A DNA stretch of 64,000 bases from an uncultured Collinsella sp. Lineage in GTDB: Bacteria > Actinomycetota > Coriobacteriia > Coriobacteriales > Coriobacteriaceae. The notes beneath the pieces were generated by a model, which saw only the letters and a program-made list of their open reading frames with translations, did no database searches and was not told the DNA's origin. Shown here piece after piece: positions 25,322 through 33,173 of this stretch; position 1 is the stretch's first letter; every line of letters starts with the position of its first letter. The position numbers and the translations under genes were made by a program. The stretch covers positions 62,001-126,000 of the forward strand of contig CALLNU010000033.1 in assembly GCA_938005465.1 (NCBI GenBank). Reading direction: 5' to 3'.

Positions 25322-26122
25322 CTAAACAAGTTGAAGGTTGATGACGATGACGCAGATGAGCAGCAGCGCCGTCACCACCGCAGCCAGCGCATCCCCGCGG
25401 CCAAACGTAAGTGTATGCAGGCGCGTGCGGCCCTGCTCGCCGTGATAGCAGCGTGCATCCATGGCGGCCGAAAGCGTCTCGGCATGACGGAACACGCCCG
25501 TGAACAGCGGAATCGCCACACTGCCGAGCATACGCACGCCGCCGAGCGGGCCTCCCGTCACGCGCGCACCGCGGCTCGCCTGCGCATCGGCCGTCTGCTT
25601 CATCTCGGTGGCAAACTGCGGCATAAAGCGCAGCGCGATACCCATAATCATGCCGAGCTCATGCGCAGGGAGCCCCACGCGCGCAAACGGTGCGAGCAGA
25701 CGCTCAAAGCCCGCGGTGAGGTCGAGCGTGGGCGTGGTGAGCGTAATGGCGCTCATGCCGGCCATCATCAGAGTCAGGCGGCACGCCATAAAGGCGGCAG
25801 AACGCAGCGAGCCCTCGCTTATCTGCAGAAAGCCGAGCTGCCACAGGATGCGCCCACTCTGATCGGTAAACAAGTTGAGCACCGCGACCACGACGACGAT
25901 CGCCAGCAGCGGCGCCATCGACGACAGAACGCGACGAACCGGCACCCGGGACACGGTATAGATCAGGACAACGAAAATTGCGACCGGGGCCAGTCCGCGG
26001 AAGCTGCTGACTGTGAGCGTCGTGATCAAAAACACAAAGCCCAAGAGCAACTTGGTTCGCGGGTCCAGGCGGTGGATTGCACTATCGCCGGGATAGTAAC
26101 TGCCAAACGAAAACGCCTCCAT
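25322..26122 (-). CDS. ecfT: Energy-coupling factor transporter transmembrane protein EcfT
   Basis: 266 residues with about five membrane helices. The N-terminus IHRLDPRTKLLLGFVFLITT is characteristic. Of the two Ala-Arg-Gly coupling motifs expected in EcfT, one is visible as ASRGARVTGGPLGGVRML near residue 185. EcfT links the S component to the ATPases. Its start overlaps the last bases of the ATPase gene (26122), as expected for tight translational coupling. Confidence 0.92.
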   Translation of the reverse strand: MEAFSFGSYYPGDSAIHRLDPRTKLLLGFVFLITTLTVSSFRGLAPVAIFVVLIYTVSRVPVRRVLSSMAPLLAIVVVVAVLNLFTDQSGRILWQLGFLQISEGSLRSAAFMACRLTLMMAGMSAITLTTPTLDLTAGFERLLAPFARVGLPAHELGMIMGIALRFMPQFATEMKQTADAQASRGARVTGGPLGGVRMLGSVAIPLFTGVFRHAETLSAAMDARCYHGEQGRTRLHTLTFGRGDALAAVVTALLLICVIVINLQLV

Positions 26123-28026
26123 TAGCAGCCCTCCTCTCGCGCGACCGTCTTGGATTTAGCAATGTCCGCGACGTTAGAAGGACCGCCCGAGCGACCGATT
26201 AGCAGGTCCACCAACTCGTCTGCCAGCGACTCAACCGTATAGAGCCCGCCGCGACGCAGCGGCACGCCCGCCTCCGTAAGCGCCAGCGCCATACGCTGGG
26301 CGGCGGGAACGCCCAAGCCGATCGACTTGAGCTCATCGGCATGCGCAAACACCTGCGCGGGGGTTCCCTCGGCAAACACCGCACCTTCGTTCATTACGAC
26401 GATACGGTCGCAGCAATTGGCCAGGTCATCCATGCTGTGCGAAACCATGACAACGGTCAGGCCCTCGCGATGGAGTCGACCGATGAGCCCTAGGAAATCC
26501 CTGCGCGCAGCCGGATCGAGCCCCGCCATGGGTTCATCGAGCACCAGGACTTCGGGCTCCATGGCGAGCACGCCGGCGAATGCCACACGCCGTTGCTGAC
26601 CGCCCGAAAGCTCAAAGGGACTCTTGTCGCCGACCGTGGAAAGGTCGAGGCCCACGCGCGAGAGCGATGACTCGACACGACGGTCGACTTCATCTTGCGG
26701 CAAGCCAAGGTTGTGCGGACCAAACGCCACGTCCTGCGCCACGGTTTCGGCAAACAGCTGACGCTCAGGATATTGAAACACCACGCCGACCTTGGCCTTA
26801 ACCGCGGCGGCGTCTTTCTTGTTTGACAGATCGAGCCCCAGCGCGCGAACGGATCCCTCCTGGGGGCGAATCAAACCGTTGAGATGCTGGACCAGCGTCG
26901 ACTTACCCGAACCGGTATGACCTGCCAAGCCCAGGAACTCGCCGCGACGCACCGTCAGCGATACATCGCGCAGTGCCCACGGGCTGCTGGGGTCGTTTCC
27001 CCAGAGAGCCTGTTTGTTCGATTTGCCCGCAGTGGCCGAGCGCTTGTGCCAGCGGTGGCGCTCGCGCGGACTGAGCGAATAACTGTACGAAACATGGGAT
27101 AGTTCGATGACGGGCTCCGACGCGTTGTCCTCGTTGTCTACCGGAACAGTGCCGTCAGCGATTTCCAACTGGGATGCGGAAGACTGTCCCGCGGTGTCTG
27201 CCCCACTTCGCTCGGCATAAGCCTGCGCAATCTCGGCGACCATATCCGCCTCACGCACCTGTGCGCAAACGGGCACGCCCTTCGCACGAAGCGACCTGCC
27301 CAGACAGCACGACGCCGGCATATCCAGGTTGAGCTGCGCAAGTTCGTCCGCCCGCGTCAAGATTTCCTCGGGCGTACCGAGCATGGCAACGCGCCCCGCC
27401 CGAAACACCGCGACGCGATCGGCCTCGGCGGCCTCTTCCATAAAGTGCGTAATCATCACGATGGTCATGCCGCGATCGTGCAACGCACGGCAAGCCTTCA
27501 TGAGGCCCTTGCGTCCACGCGGATCGAGCATCGAGGATGCCTCGTCCAAAATGAGCACACGCGGTTCCATGGCGAGCACGCCGGTAAGCGCCACGCGCTG
27601 CTTTTGACCGCCCGAGAGAGCGTGGGTCTCGTGGCGCTCAAAGCCCACCAGGCCCACGCCCTTCAGCGCCTCGCGTACGCGCTGCGCAATCTGGGCCGAT
27701 TCCACCCCAAGGTTTTCGGGACCAAACGCAACGTCATCTTCGACAAGCGTTGCCACCAGCTGGTCATCGGGATTCTGGAACACCATGCCCGCGGTCGAAC
27801 GAATGTCGTAGATCATCTCGGGGTCGGACGCATCCATGCCGTTGATACGTACCGTGCCCGCATCGGGCTGCAACAGTGCATTCAGATGCTTGGCAAACGT
27901 CGACTTGCCCGACCCATTGCCACCGAGGATGCAGAAAAACTCGCCATCCTCGATGTTCAGATCGACGCCGTCGAGTGCCGGTGCGGCACCGTCATAGCTA
28001 AAGGAAACGCCCCGACACTCAATCAT
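26122..28026 (-). CDS. Fused double ATPase EcfA-EcfA' of an ECF transporter
   Basis: 634 residues holding two ABC ATPase domains, where many species have two separate genes. Domain 1 has Walker A LGGNGSGKSTFAKHL, signature LSGGQKQRVAL and Walker B VLILDEASSMLDP. Domain 2 starts near residue 310 with Walker A AGHTGSGKSTLVQHL, signature LSGGQQRRVAF and Walker B VLVLDEPMAGLDP. The linker near residues 270-310 is acidic and probably flexible. ATG overlaps the ribU stop. Both ATP sites look intact. Confidence 0.93.
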   Translation of the reverse strand: MIECRGVSFSYDGAAPALDGVDLNIEDGEFFCILGGNGSGKSTFAKHLNALLQPDAGTVRINGMDASDPEMIYDIRSTAGMVFQNPDDQLVATLVEDDVAFGPENLGVESAQIAQRVREALKGVGLVGFERHETHALSGGQKQRVALTGVLAMEPRVLILDEASSMLDPRGRKGLMKACRALHDRGMTIVMITHFMEEAAEADRVAVFRAGRVAMLGTPEEILTRADELAQLNLDMPASCCLGRSLRAKGVPVCAQVREADMVAEIAQAYAERSGADTAGQSSASQLEIADGTVPVDNEDNASEPVIELSHVSYSYSLSPRERHRWHKRSATAGKSNKQALWGNDPSSPWALRDVSLTVRRGEFLGLAGHTGSGKSTLVQHLNGLIRPQEGSVRALGLDLSNKKDAAAVKAKVGVVFQYPERQLFAETVAQDVAFGPHNLGLPQDEVDRRVESSLSRVGLDLSTVGDKSPFELSGGQQRRVAFAGVLAMEPEVLVLDEPMAGLDPAARRDFLGLIGRLHREGLTVVMVSHSMDDLANCCDRIVVMNEGAVFAEGTPAQVFAHADELKSIGLGVPAAQRMALALTEAGVPLRRGGLYTVESLADELVDLLIGRSGGPSNVADIAKSKTVAREEGC

Positions 28027-28613
28027 GCGCGGCCTTTGACCTGGTCCTTTTTAGGCGTGATGAGATTGGAGACTGCCTTATACACCGCCAGCGTGAGCAC
28101 CGAATTAAGCACGGTCTTGATGAGGTTAAACGGCAAAACGGCGGGAAGCATGAGCGGCAGAATCACATCGGCCGAGCCATACCAGAACCAAACGCCGATG
28201 GTCAGGTTTGCGACCATAGACAGCGCTGTGGCGGCAACAACACCGAGCGCCAGACCCATCACAGCACCCTTGTAGGTATGCATCTTCTGGTAGACGATAG
28301 CCGCGGGCAGAATGTAGCCCAGCGTGGCAACCAGGTTCATAAGCGCGCCGACCCAGTCACCCGTAGTGAGCGCATGGATAACGATCGCCATGGCGGCAAC
28401 GGCGGTACCGGCACCAGGACCATACGCAAACCCACACACCATCGCCGGCACCAGCGACGGGTCATAGGTCAAAAACGGCGCCGAAGGAAGGATGGGCAGC
28501 TGCACGTACATAAACAGGGCGCCCAAGGCACACATCAACGCCATGGTAACGAGCTGTTTGGTGCTCCACCTATTTGTGTTCTCAAAATGGATATGCTGCG
28601 ACTGTTCAGACAT
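28023..28613 (-). CDS. ribU: ECF transporter S component, riboflavin-specific (RibU)
   Basis: 196 residues and about six membrane segments. It captures riboflavin for import by EcfT/EcfAA'. The start at 28613 (MSEQSQHIHF) has AGGTGA upstream. The in-frame ATG at 28634 lies inside the final stem of the FMN riboswitch and is unlikely. Sequence shows TKQLVTMALMCALGALFMYV and YDPSLVPAMVCGFAYGPGAG, as in RibU. The FMN riboswitch in the leader makes the substrate assignment strong. Confidence 0.93.
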   Translation of the reverse strand: MSEQSQHIHFENTNRWSTKQLVTMALMCALGALFMYVQLPILPSAPFLTYDPSLVPAMVCGFAYGPGAGTAVAAMAIVIHALTTGDWVGALMNLVATLGYILPAAIVYQKMHTYKGAVMGLALGVVAATALSMVANLTIGVWFWYGSADVILPLMLPAVLPFNLIKTVLNSVLTLAVYKAVSNLITPKKDQVKGRA

Positions 28614-28627
28614 AAGATCACCTGCCT

Positions 28628-28805
28628 CTTTCATCCGGACTCTAACCGTTGGTACTGGTATCTCACCAGTTCAGCCGGCATGCGAACCAACACACGCACG
28701 GGTCGCGGACTCATCGGCTCGACGCAGGTCCTCACCCGCGCCACGGTACCCCTTTGGCACCGCCCGATTTACCGCCAGTGGGGAATTCCACCCCGCCCTG
28801 AAACA
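28628..28805 (-). promoter_or_regulatory. FMN riboswitch (RFN element)
   Basis: The minus strand shows the conserved RFN blocks in order: GGGCGGGGTGGAATTCCCCA, CTGGCGGTAAATCGGGCG, GAGCCGATGAGTCCGCGACC, then GGCTGAACTGGTGAGATACC and GTTAGAGTCCGGATGAAAGA. The last block ends 15 bases before the ribU start and overlaps its ribosome site region. FMN binding would therefore probably block translation. Confidence 0.95.
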
Positions 28806-28814
28806 GCAATTGCA

Positions 28815-28842
28815 AGTGTAGCACCAGTAGGCTTTCGCGCAA
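28815..28842 (-). promoter_or_regulatory. Promoter of the riboflavin transporter operon
   Basis: TTGCGC (28837-28842) and TACACT (28815-28820) on the minus strand are 16 bases apart. They place the start of transcription just before the riboswitch. Nothing else recognisable lies in 28845-29008. Confidence 0.6.
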
Positions 28843-29008
28843 GTATGCCAAAGGTAATTTATGGCGGAGACCAGTTGCCGTAACAACCACGTTCCCCACC
28901 CATCCCAAAGTAGCGCGCCTTTCGCGCGAAACGCGAAACAGCGAGGGGGACACGTATTCCCATCAACCACGTCCTTCTCCGCGAGCCGACCTCAAGGCCG
29001 TAAACGCA

Positions 29009-29050
29009 GGGGATCCGGGGGCGTGACGGGGCTTCTCTCCGGAACATTCC
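29009..29050. repeat. Left inverted repeat of the IS
   Basis: It pairs with 30643-30684, with five mismatches in 42 bases. Confidence 0.85.
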
Positions 29051-29333
29051 GCACTGATATCTTCTGAATTGAAGACGTCGATGATGCACCCGTATACCAT
29101 TGACGTCGACACCATCAGATGCGGACCGCGCGGTGACCCCACATTCCGCTGGCGCCCACAGGGCTGCCCTCGTTTCCTGACATGTCCCGCGCGGGCCGCG
29201 GCGAGCCGAGACCGCCGCATGACCTAATAGGAGCATGGAGCGATACCGCGGACCCGGACAACCGCATTCTATCGCGCCCCGTCAGTGTGCCGTCTGCCCG
29301 GTCCAGGCGAGCACGGAAAGAACGGAGCGAGGC
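29051..29333 (+). ncRNA. Possible bridge/seek RNA region of the IS110-like element
   Basis: The 283 bases between the left repeat and the transposase start contain no convincing ORF. They hold small stems (TCTTC/GAAGA at 29070-29085, and the repeated word GACGTCGA near 29074 and 29101). IS110-group elements encode their guide (bridge) RNA in this 5' non-coding stretch. Placement here is by analogy and no conserved structure was proven. Confidence 0.25.
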
Positions 29334-30623
29334 ATGCAAAACGAATCGACACCCGGCGCCCGCGGGCCGGTCTTCTGCGGGGTCGACACCCACGCCGACT
29401 CGCACTGGCTGTGCGTCCTGGACTGGAGGGGCCGCAAGGTCCTGTCCCGCCGGTTCCCCGCCGACGCGGCGGGCTACGAGGCGCTCGCCGGGGCGATCGC
29501 GGCGGCCGGGGAGCCGGCCTGCGTCGCGATGGAGGGGACGTCGTCCTACGGGGCGGGCCTCACCAGGCACCTCGCGTCGCTGGGGATGCCCGTGCGCGAG
29601 GCGCTCTCCCCGGCGAGGATGCAGAGGAGGCGCCCGGGGCAGGGAAAGTGCGACGAGGCGGACGCGGAGAGGGCCGCCCGCGCGGCGATGTCCGGCTCAA
29701 AGCTCGGGACCCCCAAGAGCCAGGACGGGTGGGTCGACGGGGTGCGCTGCATGCTTGCGGCGCGCTCCGGGGCGGTGAAGGCGCGGACCTCGGCGATCAA
29801 CACCGCGAGGTCGCTGCTCACCACCGCCCCGGAGGGGCTCAGGTCGAGGTTCCGCGGGATGGCGGGGCCGAGGCTGATGGAGGAGCTCCCCTCCGTGCGC
29901 GCCGAGGGCGCGCTGGGCGCCGCGCTCGGCGCGCTGGCGGACCTGTGGGCGGCGGCGCGCGACGCGGCGCTCGACATGGAGCGCGCGATCGAGGCGTCCC
30001 TGGAGGAGAACTGCCCCGCTCTGCTGGCGATGTACGGGTGCGGGCCCGTGAGCGCGGCCAAGCTCGCGGTCGCGGCCGGGGACAACCCGGGCAGGCTGCG
30101 CTCCGAGGCGTCGTTCGCGGCGATATGCGGGGCCTGCCCCATCCCCGCCTCGAGCGGCAAGACCGTGAGGCACAGGCTCAACAGGGGCGGCGACCGGCAG
30201 GCGAACAGCGCGCTGCACGAGATCGCGAGGCAGAGGGTCATGCGCGACCCCGAGACCGCCGAGTACGCCTAGAGGGCCAGGGCGCGGGGGAAGAGCGACA
30301 GGGAGGTCATGAGGTGCCTCAAGCGCTACGTGGCCAGGGAGGCGTACCGGGCGCTGATGCGCCCGCACGAGGTCAGGAGGCCCGAGGACGCCTCGGGGCT
30401 CGTGGCGGCCAGGCGCGCGGCGAGGGTCAGCCAGGTGAGGGCGGCGTCCATACTGGGCACCAGCGAGAAGTACATCTCGATGCTGGAGAGGGGCCAAAGG
30501 GAGCTCAAGCCCATAAGGAGGGCCTACGAGGCATGGGTCGAGGCGGGACTTCCGCTCGATTGGGACAGGCAAGCCTTCGAGGCCGAGCGCAAAATGGATT
30601 CTAAAAAACACCTTGCCAAATAG
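29334..30623 (+). pseudogene. IS110-family transposase interrupted by an in-frame amber codon, with C-terminal XRE-type HTH
   Basis: The ATG at 29334 (MQNESTPGARGPVFCGVDTH) begins a 312-residue reading that stops at TAG 30270-30272. The same frame then continues without a break to 30623. The N-terminal RuvC-like DEDD domain has FCGVDTH, AMEGTSSYG and KCDEADAERAAR. The C-terminal recombinase part has YGCGPVSAAKL, AAICGACPIPASSGKT with the catalytic serine, and HRLNRGGDRQANSAL. The TAG falls in a segment where relatives read through: EYA, stop, RARARGKSDREVMRCLKRY, ending VAREAYRAL. The extra tail (AARRAARVSQVRAASILGTS, then EKYISMLERGQRELKP) looks like an XRE helix-turn-helix. Either the copy is inactivated by a nonsense mutation or the codon is suppressed. 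Confidence 0.75.
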
Positions 30624-30642
30624 GAGCCTCTTTGCATGTCCG

Positions 30643-30684
30643 AGGACGTTCCGGAGAGAAACCCCGTCCCGCCCCCGGATTCCC
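30643..30684. repeat. Right inverted repeat of the IS
   Basis: It pairs with 29009-29050. It begins 20 bases after the last stop codon of the transposase frame. Confidence 0.85.
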
Positions 30685-30710
30685 GGTGGGAGTTCTAGAC
30701 CTTGTCGGCC

Positions 30711-32348
30711 TTAGTACATACCGCCGCCCTGCTGACCAGCGGTAGCAGCAGCGATAGCGTCCTCAAGCTGAGTGTTCTTGGGCACATCGGAGACGGTAGC
30801 CTCGGTGATGAGGATCAGGCTGGCGACAGAAGCAGCGTTCTGCAGGGTGACGCGGCTGACCTTGACGGGGTCGAGGACGCCCATCTCGATCATGTCGCCC
30901 CACTCGCCGTTGGCAGAGTTGAGACCCTGGCCGGCAGGCAGCTCGGCAACCTTGTCGACCACGACAGCGCCCTCAAAGCCAGCGTTCTTGGCGATGGTAG
31001 CGACCGGAGCGGTCAGAGCCTTCTTGACGATGTCGACACCGATCTTCTCCTCGGGGTCGTCGAGCTCAACGGCGTCGAGCGCAGGAGCAGCGTCCATGAA
31101 GGCGACGCCGCCACCGGCGACGATGCCCTCCTCGACAGCAGCGCGGGTAGCCTGCAGGGCGTCCTCGACGCGATGCTTGATCTCCTTGAGCTCGGACTCG
31201 GTAGCAGCGCCGACCTTGATGACGGCAACGCCACCGGAGAGCTTGGCCAGGCGCTCCTGGAGCTTCTCACGGTCGAAGTCAGAGGTGGTGTTCTCCATCT
31301 CGCCCTTGATCTGAGCAATACGGGCGTCAATGGCCTCCTTGGAACCAGCGCCGCCGACGACGACGGTGTTGTCCTTGGAGATGGTGACGGACTTAGCGGT
31401 ACCGAGCATATCGGCGGTGATGTCAGCGACCTTCACGCCCAGCTCGTCCAGAGCAGCCTGGCCACCGGTGAGCACGGCGATGTCCTCGAGGATGCGCTTG
31501 CGGCGATCGCCGTAGCCCGGGGCCTTGACGGCACAGACGTTGAGAGCGCCACGAATCTTGTTGAGGACCAGGGTAGGCAGAGCCTCGCCGTCGATGTCCT
31601 CAGCGATGATGAGCAGGCCGCGGCCAGCGCGCTGGACAGCCTCGAGAACGGGCATGATGTCCTGGACGCTGGAGATCTTCTGGTCGGTGATGAGGATGTA
31701 CGGATCCTTCATCACGGCCTCCATGCGGTCGTTGTCCGTGACGAAGTAAGCGGAGACATAGCCCTTGTCGAACTGCATGCCCTCGACGGTGTCGATGGTG
31801 ATGTCGAACGTCTGGGAATCCTCGACGGTGATGACGCCGTCCTTGCCCACGACCTCCATAGCCTCGGCGATCTTCTCGCCGACCTCGGGGTCACCGGCGG
31901 AGATGGTACCGACGGAAGCGATCTGCTCCTTGGTCTCGACCGGCTTGGCCTGCTTCTTCATCTCGGCGACGGCGGCGTTAACAGCCTTGTCGATGCCGCG
32001 ACGAATGGCCAGCGGGTTGGCGCCAGCGGCGACGTTGCGCAGGCCGTCGTTGACGATGGCCTGAGCGAGCAGAGTTGCGGTGGTGGTGCCGTCACCCACG
32101 GTGTCGTTGGTCTTGGTGGCAACCTCCTTCACCAGCTGAGCGCCCATGTTCTCGATGTTGTCCTCGAGCTCGATCTCCTTAGCGACGGAAACGCCGTCGT
32201 TGGTGATGGTCGGGGCACCGAACGTGCGCTGCAGAGCGACGTAACGGCCCTTGGGGCCCATGGTGACGGTAACGGCGTCGGCCAGAGTGTTGACGCCCTT
32301 TGCGAGCTTGGCGCGGGCATCGGTGTTGAACGTAATGTTCTTTGCCAT
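30711..32348 (-). CDS. groL: Chaperonin GroEL
   Basis: 545 residues, full length. Landmarks are VTMGPKGRYVALQRTFGAPT near residue 28, the ATP-site NDGVSVAKEIEL and GDGTTTATLLAQAI, AEDIDGEALPTLVLNKIRG near residue 250, and VAGGGVAFMDAAPALD near residue 410. The C-terminus is the typical short Gly/Met tail (GQQGGGMY). It lies about 100 bases after groES. The insertion sequence at 29009-30684 now occupies the place where a terminator would be expected. No hairpin with a T-run remains between the stop and the IS. Confidence 0.97.
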   Translation of the reverse strand: MAKNITFNTDARAKLAKGVNTLADAVTVTMGPKGRYVALQRTFGAPTITNDGVSVAKEIELEDNIENMGAQLVKEVATKTNDTVGDGTTTATLLAQAIVNDGLRNVAAGANPLAIRRGIDKAVNAAVAEMKKQAKPVETKEQIASVGTISAGDPEVGEKIAEAMEVVGKDGVITVEDSQTFDITIDTVEGMQFDKGYVSAYFVTDNDRMEAVMKDPYILITDQKISSVQDIMPVLEAVQRAGRGLLIIAEDIDGEALPTLVLNKIRGALNVCAVKAPGYGDRRKRILEDIAVLTGGQAALDELGVKVADITADMLGTAKSVTISKDNTVVVGGAGSKEAIDARIAQIKGEMENTTSDFDREKLQERLAKLSGGVAVIKVGAATESELKEIKHRVEDALQATRAAVEEGIVAGGGVAFMDAAPALDAVELDDPEEKIGVDIVKKALTAPVATIAKNAGFEGAVVVDKVAELPAGQGLNSANGEWGDMIEMGVLDPVKVSRVTLQNAASVASLILITEATVSDVPKNTQLEDAIAAATAGQQGGGMY

Positions 32349-32444
32349 GGTAGGTAATCCTCCAAAAGAAATGTGACTCGCGTCGCCGCTTCCGAGTCCT
32401 ATGCGGCGGCCGCGTTCAAAGACGAATCAGAGATTCTGACGAGA

Positions 32445-32738
32445 CTAGGCCTCGACGACGGCGTAGATGTCGTCGGCGCGCATCAGCAGATACTTCTCGC
32501 CGTCGACCTTGACCTCGTTGCCACCAAACTTACCGTAAATGACAACATCGCCGACCTGAACGTCCATGGGGATGCGCTCGCCCTTGTCGTTGACCTTACC
32601 GGCGCCAACGGCAACGATGGTGCCGCGCTGCGGCTTCTCCTGAGCGTTGCTGGCGATATACAGACCAGAAGCGGTCTTCTGCTCGGCCTCGTCGGGCTTG
32701 ACCAGAACACGATCTGCAAGCGGCTTCAAAGACGACAT
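32445..32738 (-). CDS. groS: Co-chaperonin GroES
   Basis: 97 residues, standard length. LKPLADRVLVKPDEAEQKT is the start, the mobile loop follows (SGLYIASNAQEKPQRGTIV), and the end reads GEKYLLMRADDIYAVVEA. Seven GroES subunits cap GroEL. GGAGGAGA precedes the ATG. No CIRCE element (TTAGCACTC-N9-GAGTGCTAA) is visible in the 430 bases upstream. Confidence 0.97.
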   Translation of the reverse strand: MSSLKPLADRVLVKPDEAEQKTASGLYIASNAQEKPQRGTIVAVGAGKVNDKGERIPMDVQVGDVVIYGKFGGNEVKVDGEKYLLMRADDIYAVVEA

Positions 32739-32907
32739 GCTTGTCTCCTCCTTTTTGGGCCGCGCGGTTATACCACGCGAATTAACCCTTTTTGTTTGCG
32801 TACGCGTTGAATGGTACCCACGAATGGCGGGTTATACAACACAGAGTCAAAAAATCTTATTTTTTGGCACTTAGATTTTCTGAATGCCGGGGGATAACTT
32901 GTGCGCG

Positions 32908-33052
32908 GCTCCCGTGTGGCGCCGGAGGGGCGGGATATAAGGTTTCCTGCTCGGGCAGTCCTGCTCGCACGAAGGCCACATTAAGTGGCCTTCGGCTCGT
33001 GCGGAACTCGCGATAAACCTTATATCCCGCCCCTCCGGCGCCACACGGGAGC
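32908..33052. repeat. 145-base palindrome with 38-bp perfect arms and nested hairpin
   Basis: 32908-32945 and 33015-33052 are perfect reverse complements over 38 bases (starting GCTCCCGTGTGGCGCC and ending GGGATATAAGGTTT). Inside lies a second perfect stem, CGAAGGCCAC (32970-32979) with GTGGCCTTCG (32985-32994) around ATTAA. It occupies most of the 435-base gap between groES and the amidohydrolase. No ORF is credible. A transcript of either strand would fold into a very stable cruciform-like hairpin. Confidence 0.9.
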
Positions 33053-33127
33053 TGAGTCAACGTTATCGGGCCCGGTATTCAGAAAAGTCAGTGCAGCAAA
33101 ATGGCGATGCAGATGGCGCGAATAAGA

Positions 33128-33156
33128 AAGGGGCACGTTGCTGAAACGTGCCCCTT
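33128..33156 (-). terminator. Terminator of the amidohydrolase gene
   Basis: AAGGGGCACGTT (33128-33139) pairs with AACGTGCCCCTT (33145-33156), followed on the minus strand by TTTCTTATT. Confidence 0.75.
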
Positions 33157-33173
33157 ATGAGTGGGGTATGAGG

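Larger units (their letters stand above)
29009..30684 (+). mobile_element. IS110-like insertion sequence with 42-base inverted repeats
   Basis: The ends 29009-29050 and 30643-30684 are inverted repeats matching at 37 of 42 positions, sharing words such as ATCCGGGGGCG and TTCTCTCCGGAAC. They enclose one transposase gene with far higher GC than its neighbours. The right end lies 26 bases beyond the groEL stop codon. No target duplication is evident, as expected for the family. Long inverted repeats are atypical: IS110 group members usually lack them and IS1111 members have short subterminal ones. Confidence 0.8.

Noticed and set aside
29285..30604. Second large plus-strand ORF in the IS
   Set aside because: It overlaps the transposase in another frame, is low-complexity Arg/Gly/Ala and has no family motif.
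30309..30623. Independent small HTH gene
   Set aside because: It lies in the same frame as the transposase directly after the amber codon. Its first residues are the conserved transposase end, and there is no ribosome site at 30309.
32740..32900. CIRCE/HrcA operator before groES
   Set aside because: No sequence close to the TTAGCACTC inverted repeat was found. GGCACTTAG near 32865 lacks its partner.
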